NCBI RefSeq assembly: GCF_003851685.1 | Contig: NZ_CP027727.1 | Span: 2,914,001 to 2,978,000, forward strand | Direction of reading: 5' to 3' | Length of the DNA stretch: 64,000 nt | Origin: Pseudomonas sp. R5-89-07 | Lineage (GTDB): Bacteria > Pseudomonadota > Gammaproteobacteria > Pseudomonadales > Pseudomonadaceae | Part shown: positions 36,763 through 44,670 of the stretch, one piece after another | Position numbering within the stretch: the first letter of the stretch is position 1 | How the letters are laid out: each line of letters begins with the position of its first letter | Notes under the pieces: generated by a model | Seen by the model: the letters and a program-made list of their open reading frames with translations, nothing else | The model's database searches: none | What the model was told of the DNA's origin: nothing | Program-made: the position numbers and the translations under genes

Positions 36763-38172
36763 TCAGCCCTCCACCACCCAGGTGTCCTTGGTTCCGCCGC
36801 CTTGCGACGAATTGACGATCAGCGAGCCTTCCTTCAGCGCGACCCGGGTCAGGCCACCGGGCACCAGGCGCGTTTCCTTGCCCGACAGCACAAATGGGCG
36901 CAGGTCGATATGCCGTGGCGCGATGCCGTTTTCGACAAAGGTCGGGCAGGTCGACAGGCTCAGGGTCGGCTGGGCGATGTAAGCGTGGGGGCGGGCCTTG
37001 ATGCGCTGGCGGAAGTCCTCGATCTCGGCGGCGGTGGACGCCGGGCCGACCAGCATCCCGTAGCCGCCCGAGCCCTGGGTTTCCTTGACCACCAGTTGCG
37101 CAAGGTTGGCCAGCACGTGGGACAGTTCATCGGGCTTGCGGCACTGGAAGGTCGGCACGTTTTGCAGCACCGGCTCTTCATCCAGATAGAAGCGGATCAT
37201 TTCCGGCACATAGGGGTAGATCGACTTGTCATCGGCCACACCGGTGCCGATGGCGTTGGCCAGCACCACATTGCCGGCGCAATAGGCCGCCACCAGGCCG
37301 GGTACGCCGAGCATTGAATCGGGATTGAAGGCCTTGGGGTCGAGAAAGGCGTCGTCGATACGCCGGTAAATCACGTCCACCGGCTTGGGGCCGTCGGTGG
37401 TGCGCATGAATACCTTGAGGTCGTGCACGAACAGGTCGGCGCCTTCCACCAGTTCCACGCCCATTTCCCGGGCCAGGAACGCATGTTCGAAGAAGGCACT
37501 GTTGAAGCGCCCTGGCGTGAGTACGACCACGTTGGGGTTGTCCAGGCGGCTGGAGCTTTTGAGGGTCTTGAGCAGCAGGTTGGGGTAGTGGTCCACCGGC
37601 GCGATGCGCTGCCTGGCGAACACTTCCGGGAACAGGCGCATCATCATCTTGCGGTCTTCGAGCATGTAGCTCACGCCGCTGGGGGTGCGCAGGTTGTCTT
37701 CGAGTACGTAATAGGTGCCGTCACCGTCGCGCACCAGGTCGACGCCGGAGATGTGCGAGTAAATGTCGCGGTGCAGGTCCAGGCCGACCATCGCCTGTTG
37801 ATACCCCTCGTTACCCAGCACCTGATCAGCGGGGATGATCCCGGCCTTGATGATGCGCTGGTCGTGGTAGATATCGGCGAGGAACATGTTCAACGCGGTG
37901 ACCCGCTGGATACAGCCGCGCTCGATCAGGCTCCATTCACTGGCGGGGATGCTGCGCGGGATGATGTCGAAGGGGATCAGGCGTTCGGTGTCTTGCTCGT
38001 CACCGTACAGAGTGAAGGTGATCCCGGCGCGGTGGAACAGCAAATCAGCCTCACGGCGCCGCTGGGCCAGCAACTCCGGCGGCGTATTGGCCAGCCAGCG
38101 CGAGAAATCCTGATAGTGCGCCCGGCACACGCCGTCTGCGTCATTCATTTCATCGAAGAAAGATCGAGCCAT
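36763..38172 (-). CDS. Circularly permuted type 2 ATP-grasp protein (DUF404/DUF407)
   Basis: A 469-aa protein with the family motifs RPFDIIPRSIPASEW-like (here PFDIIPRSIPASEW), GVDLVRDGDGTYYVLEDNLRTPSGVSYMLE, and VIYRRIDDAFLDP, then GSGGYGMLVGP near the C-terminus. The fold predicts ATP-dependent carboxylate-amine ligation. It is first in the minus-strand operon with the alpha-E gene. Its substrate is unknown. Confidence 0.92.
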   Translation of the reverse strand: MARSFFDEMNDADGVCRAHYQDFSRWLANTPPELLAQRRREADLLFHRAGITFTLYGDEQDTERLIPFDIIPRSIPASEWSLIERGCIQRVTALNMFLADIYHDQRIIKAGIIPADQVLGNEGYQQAMVGLDLHRDIYSHISGVDLVRDGDGTYYVLEDNLRTPSGVSYMLEDRKMMMRLFPEVFARQRIAPVDHYPNLLLKTLKSSSRLDNPNVVVLTPGRFNSAFFEHAFLAREMGVELVEGADLFVHDLKVFMRTTDGPKPVDVIYRRIDDAFLDPKAFNPDSMLGVPGLVAAYCAGNVVLANAIGTGVADDKSIYPYVPEMIRFYLDEEPVLQNVPTFQCRKPDELSHVLANLAQLVVKETQGSGGYGMLVGPASTAAEIEDFRQRIKARPHAYIAQPTLSLSTCPTFVENGIAPRHIDLRPFVLSGKETRLVPGGLTRVALKEGSLIVNSSQGGGTKDTWVVEG

Positions 38173-38542
38173 TCCAGTACCTTGTCAGTGCCCAGGGTTG
38201 CTGGGTGGCACTGCCGCTTTAAAAAACGCATTTTTTTATGAGCCTGTGGCTGAGGGTGCCAACGGGCCTGGTCCTTACTTTCTTATGGAGTCGGCTCTGG
38301 GTCGGGGGGTAACGAATGCTCCTGTTTACCGGCAGATGAATGGTTTAAGCAAAGCGTGTGCCGAAACCGCCAAGTCAGCGCGATACCCCGTGGCGAAGGA
38401 GCTTGCTCCCGCTGGGCTGCGAAGCGGCCCCCTGAGCAGTCCTCTCATTGCTCAAAAGCGCTCCAATTTGGTGCGTGAAAAACTTGAACTTCACCCAGGC
38501 CGGGTTCTTCTAATCAAGTCTTGAAACCACGTGGAGCCCGTC
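38173..38542. other. 370-bp intergenic region with a single REP
   Basis: Divergent spacer between the ATP-grasp gene (minus) and a membrane protein gene (plus). It contains an A/T-rich stretch at 38218-38240 and one unpaired REP half at 38390-38431. Nothing else is recognised. Confidence 0.55.
38390..38431. repeat. Unpaired REP element
   Basis: GTGGCGAAGGAGCTTGCTCC followed by CGCTGGGCTGCGAAGCGG resembles the GAGGGAGCTTGCTCCCGCT class seen at 23339, but no inverted partner lies within 150 bases. It is a singlet or a decayed pair. Confidence 0.7.
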
Positions 38543-39088
38543 GTGCCCAGAATCATTTCACCGCACACTCCGGAAGCGGCCCTAACCGACCACAGCGAGC
38601 ATAACGCCAAGATCTTCGGTTCGCCCAAGGACCGGCTCGATTTCTATCGTCGCGAAATCCAATACGAAACCAGCATCCTGGCCAACCGCACCGACGCCTA
38701 CCTCACCGCGCAGTCATTTCTGGTGATTGCCTTCGTCTCCGGGATGGGCAATCTCAACCCGGAGTGGGGCAAGTTGTTCACCCTGGTGGTGCCGGTTTTT
38801 CTCGCGGCGCTGGGCATTCTCAGCTCCCTCAACGCCTGGCCCGGCATTCGCGCCGCCTACGAGATCATCGATCACTGGCACTACAAGCAAAGCGAGCTGC
38901 TGCGCAGTGAGCCGGTCATGGGCATGGCGTACGATGACTCGCCGTTGTTTTCCGAAATGGAATCGACCCACAAGGGCTATCGCAAGTCGCTGCTGTTTTC
39001 CATGCGCGCGCCGTGGTTGTTCATGGTGTTCTGGCTGGTGTTGGGCTTCTACGCGTTCTATATCCAGGTCGACAACCCGTTGCGATGA
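38543..39088 (+). CDS. Uncharacterised three-helix membrane protein
   Basis: From GTG 38543 the product is 181 aa; GGAG lies 6 bases upstream, and an earlier GTG at 38531 is in the same frame. A charged N-terminal helix (PKDRLDFYRREIQYETSIL) precedes two closely spaced membrane helices (about residues 58-95, SFLVIAFVSG and FTLVVPVFLAALGILSS). A soluble helix and a third membrane helix (FMVFWLVLGFYAFYI) follow near the end. Family not recognised. It is followed by two small acidic proteins on the same strand. Confidence 0.75.
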   Translation: MPRIISPHTPEAALTDHSEHNAKIFGSPKDRLDFYRREIQYETSILANRTDAYLTAQSFLVIAFVSGMGNLNPEWGKLFTLVVPVFLAALGILSSLNAWPGIRAAYEIIDHWHYKQSELLRSEPVMGMAYDDSPLFSEMESTHKGYRKSLLFSMRAPWLFMVFWLVLGFYAFYIQVDNPLR

Positions 39089-39173
39089 GCAATCGGACGG
39101 AACTTCACGCGTTAACGCAGCGCCTTAGTTTTACGTGTTACCTATTTTCTACAGGCCTGCAAAGAGGTGCGCC

Positions 39174-39389
39174 ATGCCCACAGATAACGATCCCCAGACC
39201 GATAACCGCAACGACCCGGCGATTGACGGTGGCGAGCCGGCCCCCGGCACCGCCGCCGATGCACCCAAGGATCCAGCGCCGGCGAGCGATCCCGTGGCCA
39301 AGGAAAACGACTACAGTCCAGACTTCAAGCCTGAGCCGCTCGAGCCCAAGCCTGAAACCGATGCCGATATCGATACGCAAGGCGGTTAG
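39174..39389 (+). CDS. Small acidic, proline-rich protein
   Basis: 71 aa from ATG 39174, which has AAAGAGG 7 bases upstream. The sequence is low complexity, rich in Asp, Glu, Pro, Ala and Lys (EPLEPKPETDADID), predicted to be disordered, with no signal peptide or membrane segment. Function unknown. The next tiny gene begins 11 bases after its stop, so they probably form an operon. Confidence 0.65.
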   Translation: MPTDNDPQTDNRNDPAIDGGEPAPGTAADAPKDPAPASDPVAKENDYSPDFKPEPLEPKPETDADIDTQGG

Positions 39390-39400
39390 AGGAACACGTC

Positions 39401-39535
39401 ATGTCAAAAGAACTGGACGAAGAACTCAACGATCCTGGCAATGAAGACCCCGGCTCGTTGATGGACGATGCGCAAGTGCCGCTCAACGATCTGGATGAAG
39501 CGGCGGACGTCGGCAATACCGAGGATCAGGACTGA
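39401..39535 (+). CDS. 44-aa acidic protein
   Basis: ATG 39401 to TGA 39533-39535 encodes 44 residues starting MSKELDEELNDPGNED and ending GNTEDQD. GAGG lies upstream. It is strongly acidic with no cysteines and no hydrophobic segment. Composition and position echo the preceding 71-aa protein, suggesting a related pair. Function unknown. Confidence 0.55.
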   Translation: MSKELDEELNDPGNEDPGSLMDDAQVPLNDLDEAADVGNTEDQD

Positions 39536-39584
39536 CCGGTGGCGCGCCTTGCGCCAGGCCGGGTAGAGGTTGAACAAGGGGCGA

Positions 39585-40487
39585 TCAGCCAGTCTTCCAG
39601 GAATGGTCGGCCCCTGGTTTCACGTTGAATTTATGGCGAAGCGGGAAATAATGCTCGCTCATTTTATTTATCTGGCTGCGCAGTAGTGGGGGCGGCGCAA
39701 TGCCCTCTTTTAAATACAAGTTCCGGGCTCTCTCCTCGTTGTTCACGACCGGTCCAGACGAGACCAACTCTCCATCCACAACCTTGGTGTCTTTTGCGAG
39801 CCCTTCCAGTCCCAGATCGTACATATCAGGTCGTTTCACTTTGAGTGTGTCGTTGAGCAGGGTAGGGCCCGTCGTTTCGAATAGTTTTTTCGCGTATGTA
39901 TCGAGATCAGCGGTAAATGCGCCACCGTCGATAGACTGTCGGGCTACAGGGCGGTTGTTCACAAAATAGGGTTTATTCGCGGTAAACCGCTTATGCATTT
40001 CGGTAAGGATGTCTTTCATCAAAGGGTTGCCAGGCTGGGTGGCAAAGTTACTGGTGTTGTAGAAAGGTTTATAGCCGGTGGCCCGATGCACAACCGCGTT
40101 ACCGAGCAGCACATCATTGGGCCCTGCCATCAAGGCGGCGGAATCGACGTTGGCTTGGATGATGTCATCAGTGTCCAGGTAAACCCCGCCATGCTTGTGC
40201 ATGATTTGATAGCGCGCGACATCCGAAGCGGCCGACAGATTTTTACCTTGCCCTTGTCGGAAGTAACTATAAATTTCGTCAGTTTTCAACTGCGTGTAAA
40301 GGGCATCCTCATGAAGGTTTTTCACCGTCACGCCGGGGGCTGTGTTTTTCAGGGTGGCTTTTATCTTTTCAAAAATTTCTGGAGCGTCGGCGTCAACATG
40401 GAGGGTCGAGGTATATCCGGGCGCATGCAGGCTGTTTTTAGCCAGGTTGTCCGCCAAATGGGGGGGGGGAGGTCCTGGCCGCCCCAA
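39585..40487 (-). CDS. Glycosyltransferase end of the split giant toxin
   Basis: This reading frame continues the upstream 1413-aa frame after the poly-C tract. It carries a TcdA/TcdB-like (GT-A) glycosyltransferase core: ASDVARYQIMHKHGGVYLDTDD, where the DTD at about residues 105-107 is the metal/nucleotide-sugar DXD motif. The family start LHYFWGG lies at the end of the other frame, so the two pieces are one domain cut in two. The TTG-initiated start is an artefact; on its own it would not be translated. The base composition is AT-richer than neighbours. Confidence 0.8.
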   Translation of the reverse strand: MGRPGPPPPHLADNLAKNSLHAPGYTSTLHVDADAPEIFEKIKATLKNTAPGVTVKNLHEDALYTQLKTDEIYSYFRQGQGKNLSAASDVARYQIMHKHGGVYLDTDDIIQANVDSAALMAGPNDVLLGNAVVHRATGYKPFYNTSNFATQPGNPLMKDILTEMHKRFTANKPYFVNNRPVARQSIDGGAFTADLDTYAKKLFETTGPTLLNDTLKVKRPDMYDLGLEGLAKDTKVVDGELVSSGPVVNNEERARNLYLKEGIAPPPLLRSQINKMSEHYFPLRHKFNVKPGADHSWKTG

Positions 40488-43400
40488 AAGTAATGCAAGT
40501 TCTGGGGTAACGGGGTGACCTCTTTCGGGAGTTTCGGGATCGCCGAAACATCGATGAATTTGTAGTGATGAGCGTCTGCCTTTTTAGCGCTGAGAAACTC
40601 ATGGACGCTGCCTCGCTGCCACTTTCCTTTAGGACTTCTCCAGAAATAGGGAGGAATTTGCGCACCGGCGTCCAGGCTTGGCGTGAGACCTCGCCAGGCG
40701 CCGGATGAACTGTCAAAGTTGACGGCGTGATCGACACCGTTGACGTTGACGCTGAAAGGCGAGGCAGCGTTTTCCACCACCTTGATATCGTCCATTGGCA
40801 CAACATAGGTGTTATCCCCCAATCGCCATCGCGTATGAAATTCCTGCCCGCCCCCCAACAAGCCGACCGACCTGGAGCGCGGCTCCCACCCGGAAATGCC
40901 GAGATCCTTGACCGGTATGTCAGGGCCCTTGCCCGAGGGGTGGAGGATAAACCGCTGGCCGTCCTTGACCTTGGACTCATACAGCGTTCCATCGACCTTT
41001 ACGTATTCCTTTTTACTGCGGCCTTGATACACGTTGCCCTGCAGGCCTTTGCTCGACAGCTCTCGCTGTTCGATGTACTTGGCTTGATACCCCAACAACT
41101 CGGCATCCGCGACCCGTACCTCACCACTGGCCGCTACCCGACTGGGGGTGAAGTCTGTCACCGGAGGGCCGACCGGTAGTTTTTTCAGAGGGTCGTATTG
41201 ATGCCAATTGCCCTGAAACATCACGACATTACCTTCAACACTCTTCTGTCCGACCTTGAATGTCCCGGTAGCGGCCAAGCCATGTCGCTGGCTGACGGCC
41301 TTTATCATGTCGTTGCTGCCGATCGCTTCCAACCCTCCCTCTTGGCCAGCCCTGAACTGATCAAGGGGCTTGCCATAGGCCTGTTGCGTACGCGGGTCAA
41401 AAGCGAACCACTTTTGCGTCCCCTCGTCGAATTTGGCCAGGGCAGGAATGTCACCTCCGTTAGCGGCCAACTTGTAGGTTCCTTCAGCAATATCGGGCCT
41501 TTTGGCCAGTTTCAGCAGGTCGACACTGCGGTTGGAGCGTAGCTGCTTGATACCCCTATAGCTTGCGTAGGTTGCCTTTTTCCCGAGACTTACAGCGCCC
41601 CGCGCCAGGTCAGCAACACCGTCCAACGGGTTCAGTGCGCTGAGCGCCGAGCGCCCGATGATTTTCACGACCCTACCGACTTTTGCGAGCGCCGATGAAC
41701 CCCGTGCCAGGCCACTCAAGCCTTTGAGGGCGCCACCGAAGCCAACCACGAAACCAAAGATATCGACGGCCAGTTCGATGAGTCCTTCCTTGGTGTTACC
41801 CGCTATCAGATTCTCGATGGCTGACTTGAAAGGAACCAAGCCCAGCACGATTTTTTCAATGGTCTCGTGAAGCGGGACCTCGGTATCAAAGGTCGTGGTC
41901 CCCCGAGCGTGATTTTCTACCGCAGGCAGTTCCATATCTGCAAACAGCGTGTCAATGATGTATTGGATCCTGGGCTCGTTGAAAACGTCAGGCGCATCTT
42001 GCTCACCTGTTCTTTCGTCGGTGATGCCTGGCGGGTGCTCTCCCGCTGGCTTGACCAGATCGTATCGCTGGCCCAGTTGAGGAAGGGTGCCGTTTTTCGG
42101 CGGGTAGTCGGTATAGGTCTGGTCGGGGCGCTGGGTCACCGTGGCGTTGATCCGATCGATCGCATAGGTCATGGTCTTGCCGTTGCGCTCGACTTCATAG
42201 AGCAATACGCCTTCTTCAACTCGCTTGGGATGGTCGGCGCGGTGATACCTGATGTGCTTGCGAGGGGTGATTTTGCCGTTCACCAGATTATCGATATCCT
42301 CCGGCGACGCTTTGGAAAACATATGTTTGAACTGAGCGGTCTTGACGATCTTCAAGGCACTCAAGAATTCATCGAATTGCGGCTTGAACAGTTCTCTGGG
42401 GCGCGGCAGGGTTTTCAGCGTTTGAGATACACTTTGAAGGTCGAACTCTTTTGATGAGGATACCCAGGCTGCTGGCCGTGAATCGGGTTGTTCCTCGTTT
42501 TCCTTGGATACGAATAGATTTTTGATGTTGCGTACTTCTTCTGCCCAGAACTCGGCCCGGTTCGGCGTCCAGAAAAGCGGCCGGCCATCGATGTAGCTGT
42601 CCAGTATCGAGTAAGGTCCGGGATAGCGTTTGTGAGGAGGATCTACGCTGATGCATTTTTCCTCGAACAGCTTCGGGTCCATATGCGGCAGCGCTTTTTT
42701 CAACTGCTCCAGGGCTATTTCCCTGACCGTTGGCAGACTACCGAGTTGTGTGTCGGATGCCTTCTGCAGCTCCCTGAGCTGCGAATTGAACGCTTCGCTC
42801 ACCTGGGTCATTACGTCGGGGGTCAACGGCGGCTTTCTACCGCTGGCGATGGCCCACTCCTTGAGCGCCGCGTTCTGGGCAGAATACTCGATTTGACGCT
42901 CCTGCTCGCTGATCGGTGCGACGCTGGCTTCAAGCATGACTTGCAAATAGCTGACACCACCTGTCGTCGCACCGGGCGCTTTTTCTTCGATGCGCCCAAC
43001 GGCGGTGGAGAAACTGACCCAACTGTGACTGCCGATAACGACTTCGTTGGGAATATCCTTGACCAGGAATTCCGGTGCCCTGCTGGCCAGCAGTATGTGC
43101 GCCAGAATGGCGGCCGTTTCGGCGGATGAGGCCTTGCCGGTGGCGAGCAGATGAGCCTCCAGTTCCTTGACAACCGTAGAGGCCGTTTTGCCGCGGTTTT
43201 CAGGGGAGAGCAGGCGATAGCCTTCAATCGTCACCCCATCGCCGTTGTCTTCGTTGCTCTCCAGGTTCAAGGCCGCGAGCAGCCAATCGTCGGCGCTCCC
43301 TTTGACCTCGCGCGCCTCGAAGGCAGCCTGAATTGCTTCGCCCAGTGCCTTGCTCCGAGGCTCGGCGATCAGGCTATCGATCAACTTGCGTGGATCGCCC

Positions 43401-44602
43401 AGGTCCGCAGACGTGATCACCCTGCCATTGAGCAGGTATTCCAGGACATTTTTGAATGGGCTCACAAGGATGTTACCGAACTTGCCCGTGCGAATGTCTG
43501 CCTTCAGTTGCTGCCGGCTGCGCGCATCAAGCGGCACTGGCCATGCCAGCGCGCCTCCCAGGTCGCCATTGGCGGGAGAGGTGGGGGGAGGTGTGGAAAG
43601 CGCGGTTGCCAAGTTGGCCAGCGAATCGTGATCGGTGGGAATATCCCAGCCATGATCCTGCAAGAATTGAAAAACACTGATCTTGTTCGAGGGGTGATCA
43701 TCGCCGGATAGGTAGGTTCTATCAGCCGACAGCGCGATTTTTCGCTGCTTCAACGTGGTTTCGAGTGCCCCCGGTTCTTCGAGGTCGTCCTTGGGAGACT
43801 TGGCCAGGCTGTGTAACTCGATGATCACCCGCTCGCGGTTGAGAATATCGCCCAACAACGCTTTCTGGTGGAGCAGCGCGTCTTCGCTACGTGAATCGAA
43901 ATAGCTGGCGTCGGTGTCGGCATCCACGGGTTTGAAGCCCCAGTTGCGCAGGATGTCTTGGGCCTGTGTACGCAGACCGCTCGCGGTAGGCGCCGGCGAC
44001 TCTTGTAGATAAAAACGCGCGATCAGCGATCCCGGAATCTGCTCATCCTGAAGAACCGCCTGCGGTACGAAGGCGGTATCAGGATGCCCCGTGCAGATAA
44101 CGTATGCGGCGTGAAGGATAGGCTCACGAATGGCGGCCCATTGCCGGTCTTCTTGGCCAACCGTGTGAAGCTTCTGTTCCGGGTCCAGATGTCGGTGGCG
44201 TTTGAAGGAGACTTCGCCTGTCTGGGTATTGAGTGTCAGCGACGTAATGTCGATCCCTTTGTCTCGAACCCATTGGAGCACACCGGGTAACTGGAGGGCG
44301 TTTTTCAACTGCTCCCGCCACTGGCCGAAGGTGGAGTGTGGAGCAACCGCGTTGACCCTCACATCCGTACCGGCCGTGGCCGCGCGCAGCAATGCAGCGT
44401 GATACTCTACAGCCAACTGGCGATCGCCTGCGGCCCGGGAGTTATCCTCCGTTTGCGGCGCGGGCGCCGCCTGTGTCGGGCCGGAGAGCGGCTCGGAGGG
44501 GATGTCTGCCCGCGGCAGGAATCGGTTGGCTTGTGAGGCAATGGGGCTGAAAGTGGGGTTCATAGGTTCTGGCATCTCTGGGGCAAGTAGGCTCCAAGGC
44601 AT
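40361..44602 (-). CDS. Giant TcdB/Mcf-like toxin, N-terminal and middle part (frameshifted)
   Basis: ATG 44602 has AGGAG 4 bases upstream on the minus strand. About 1380 residues are in frame before the C tract (40460-40469), then the frame goes wrong and stops at 40361. The N-terminal 650 residues include DSYIDGRPLFWTPNRAEFW, seen in large Pseudomonas dermonecrotic-type toxins. Around residues 910-1000 is an amphipathic, glycine-rich hydrophobic region (LVPFKSAIENLIAGNTKEG, FGFVVGFGGALKGLSGL) like translocation helices. It ends in LPQNLHYFWGGQDLPPP, the start of the glycosyltransferase. There is no signal peptide and no secretion genes adjacent. Target unknown. Confidence 0.82.
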   Translation of the reverse strand: MPWSLLAPEMPEPMNPTFSPIASQANRFLPRADIPSEPLSGPTQAAPAPQTEDNSRAAGDRQLAVEYHAALLRAATAGTDVRVNAVAPHSTFGQWREQLKNALQLPGVLQWVRDKGIDITSLTLNTQTGEVSFKRHRHLDPEQKLHTVGQEDRQWAAIREPILHAAYVICTGHPDTAFVPQAVLQDEQIPGSLIARFYLQESPAPTASGLRTQAQDILRNWGFKPVDADTDASYFDSRSEDALLHQKALLGDILNRERVIIELHSLAKSPKDDLEEPGALETTLKQRKIALSADRTYLSGDDHPSNKISVFQFLQDHGWDIPTDHDSLANLATALSTPPPTSPANGDLGGALAWPVPLDARSRQQLKADIRTGKFGNILVSPFKNVLEYLLNGRVITSADLGDPRKLIDSLIAEPRSKALGEAIQAAFEAREVKGSADDWLLAALNLESNEDNGDGVTIEGYRLLSPENRGKTASTVVKELEAHLLATGKASSAETAAILAHILLASRAPEFLVKDIPNEVVIGSHSWVSFSTAVGRIEEKAPGATTGGVSYLQVMLEASVAPISEQERQIEYSAQNAALKEWAIASGRKPPLTPDVMTQVSEAFNSQLRELQKASDTQLGSLPTVREIALEQLKKALPHMDPKLFEEKCISVDPPHKRYPGPYSILDSYIDGRPLFWTPNRAEFWAEEVRNIKNLFVSKENEEQPDSRPAAWVSSSKEFDLQSVSQTLKTLPRPRELFKPQFDEFLSALKIVKTAQFKHMFSKASPEDIDNLVNGKITPRKHIRYHRADHPKRVEEGVLLYEVERNGKTMTYAIDRINATVTQRPDQTYTDYPPKNGTLPQLGQRYDLVKPAGEHPPGITDERTGEQDAPDVFNEPRIQYIIDTLFADMELPAVENHARGTTTFDTEVPLHETIEKIVLGLVPFKSAIENLIAGNTKEGLIELAVDIFGFVVGFGGALKGLSGLARGSSALAKVGRVVKIIGRSALSALNPLDGVADLARGAVSLGKKATYASYRGIKQLRSNRSVDLLKLAKRPDIAEGTYKLAANGGDIPALAKFDEGTQKWFAFDPRTQQAYGKPLDQFRAGQEGGLEAIGSNDMIKAVSQRHGLAATGTFKVGQKSVEGNVVMFQGNWHQYDPLKKLPVGPPVTDFTPSRVAASGEVRVADAELLGYQAKYIEQRELSSKGLQGNVYQGRSKKEYVKVDGTLYESKVKDGQRFILHPSGKGPDIPVKDLGISGWEPRSRSVGLLGGGQEFHTRWRLGDNTYVVPMDDIKVVENAASPFSVNVNGVDHAVNFDSSSGAWRGLTPSLDAGAQIPPYFWRSPKGKWQRGSVHEFLSAKKADAHHYKFIDVSAIPKLPKEVTPLPQNLHYFWGGQDLPPPIWRTTWLKTACMRPDIPRPSMLTPTLQKFLKR
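40460..40469. repeat. Run of ten G (C on the coding strand) inside the toxin gene
   Basis: Ten consecutive G on the plus strand. The two toxin frames join if the tract gains one base or loses two. Long G/C runs are classical slippage sites and are also common sequencing error sites. Confidence 0.95.
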
Positions 44603-44655
44603 CGATCTCCTGGGCGTATCCCCTAAGTAACTACCGCCCCTCTGCGGTTCCAGTG

Positions 44656-44669
44656 ACTGTTAATACAGT
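44656..44669. promoter_or_regulatory. ACTGTTAATACAGT inverted repeat next to the antiporter stop
   Basis: Arms ACTGT and ACAGT around TAAT, immediately 3' of the antiporter gene (end 44671) and about 55 bases upstream of the toxin start. It could be an operator for the toxin. No regulator is assigned. Confidence 0.3.
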
Positions 44670-44670
44670 G

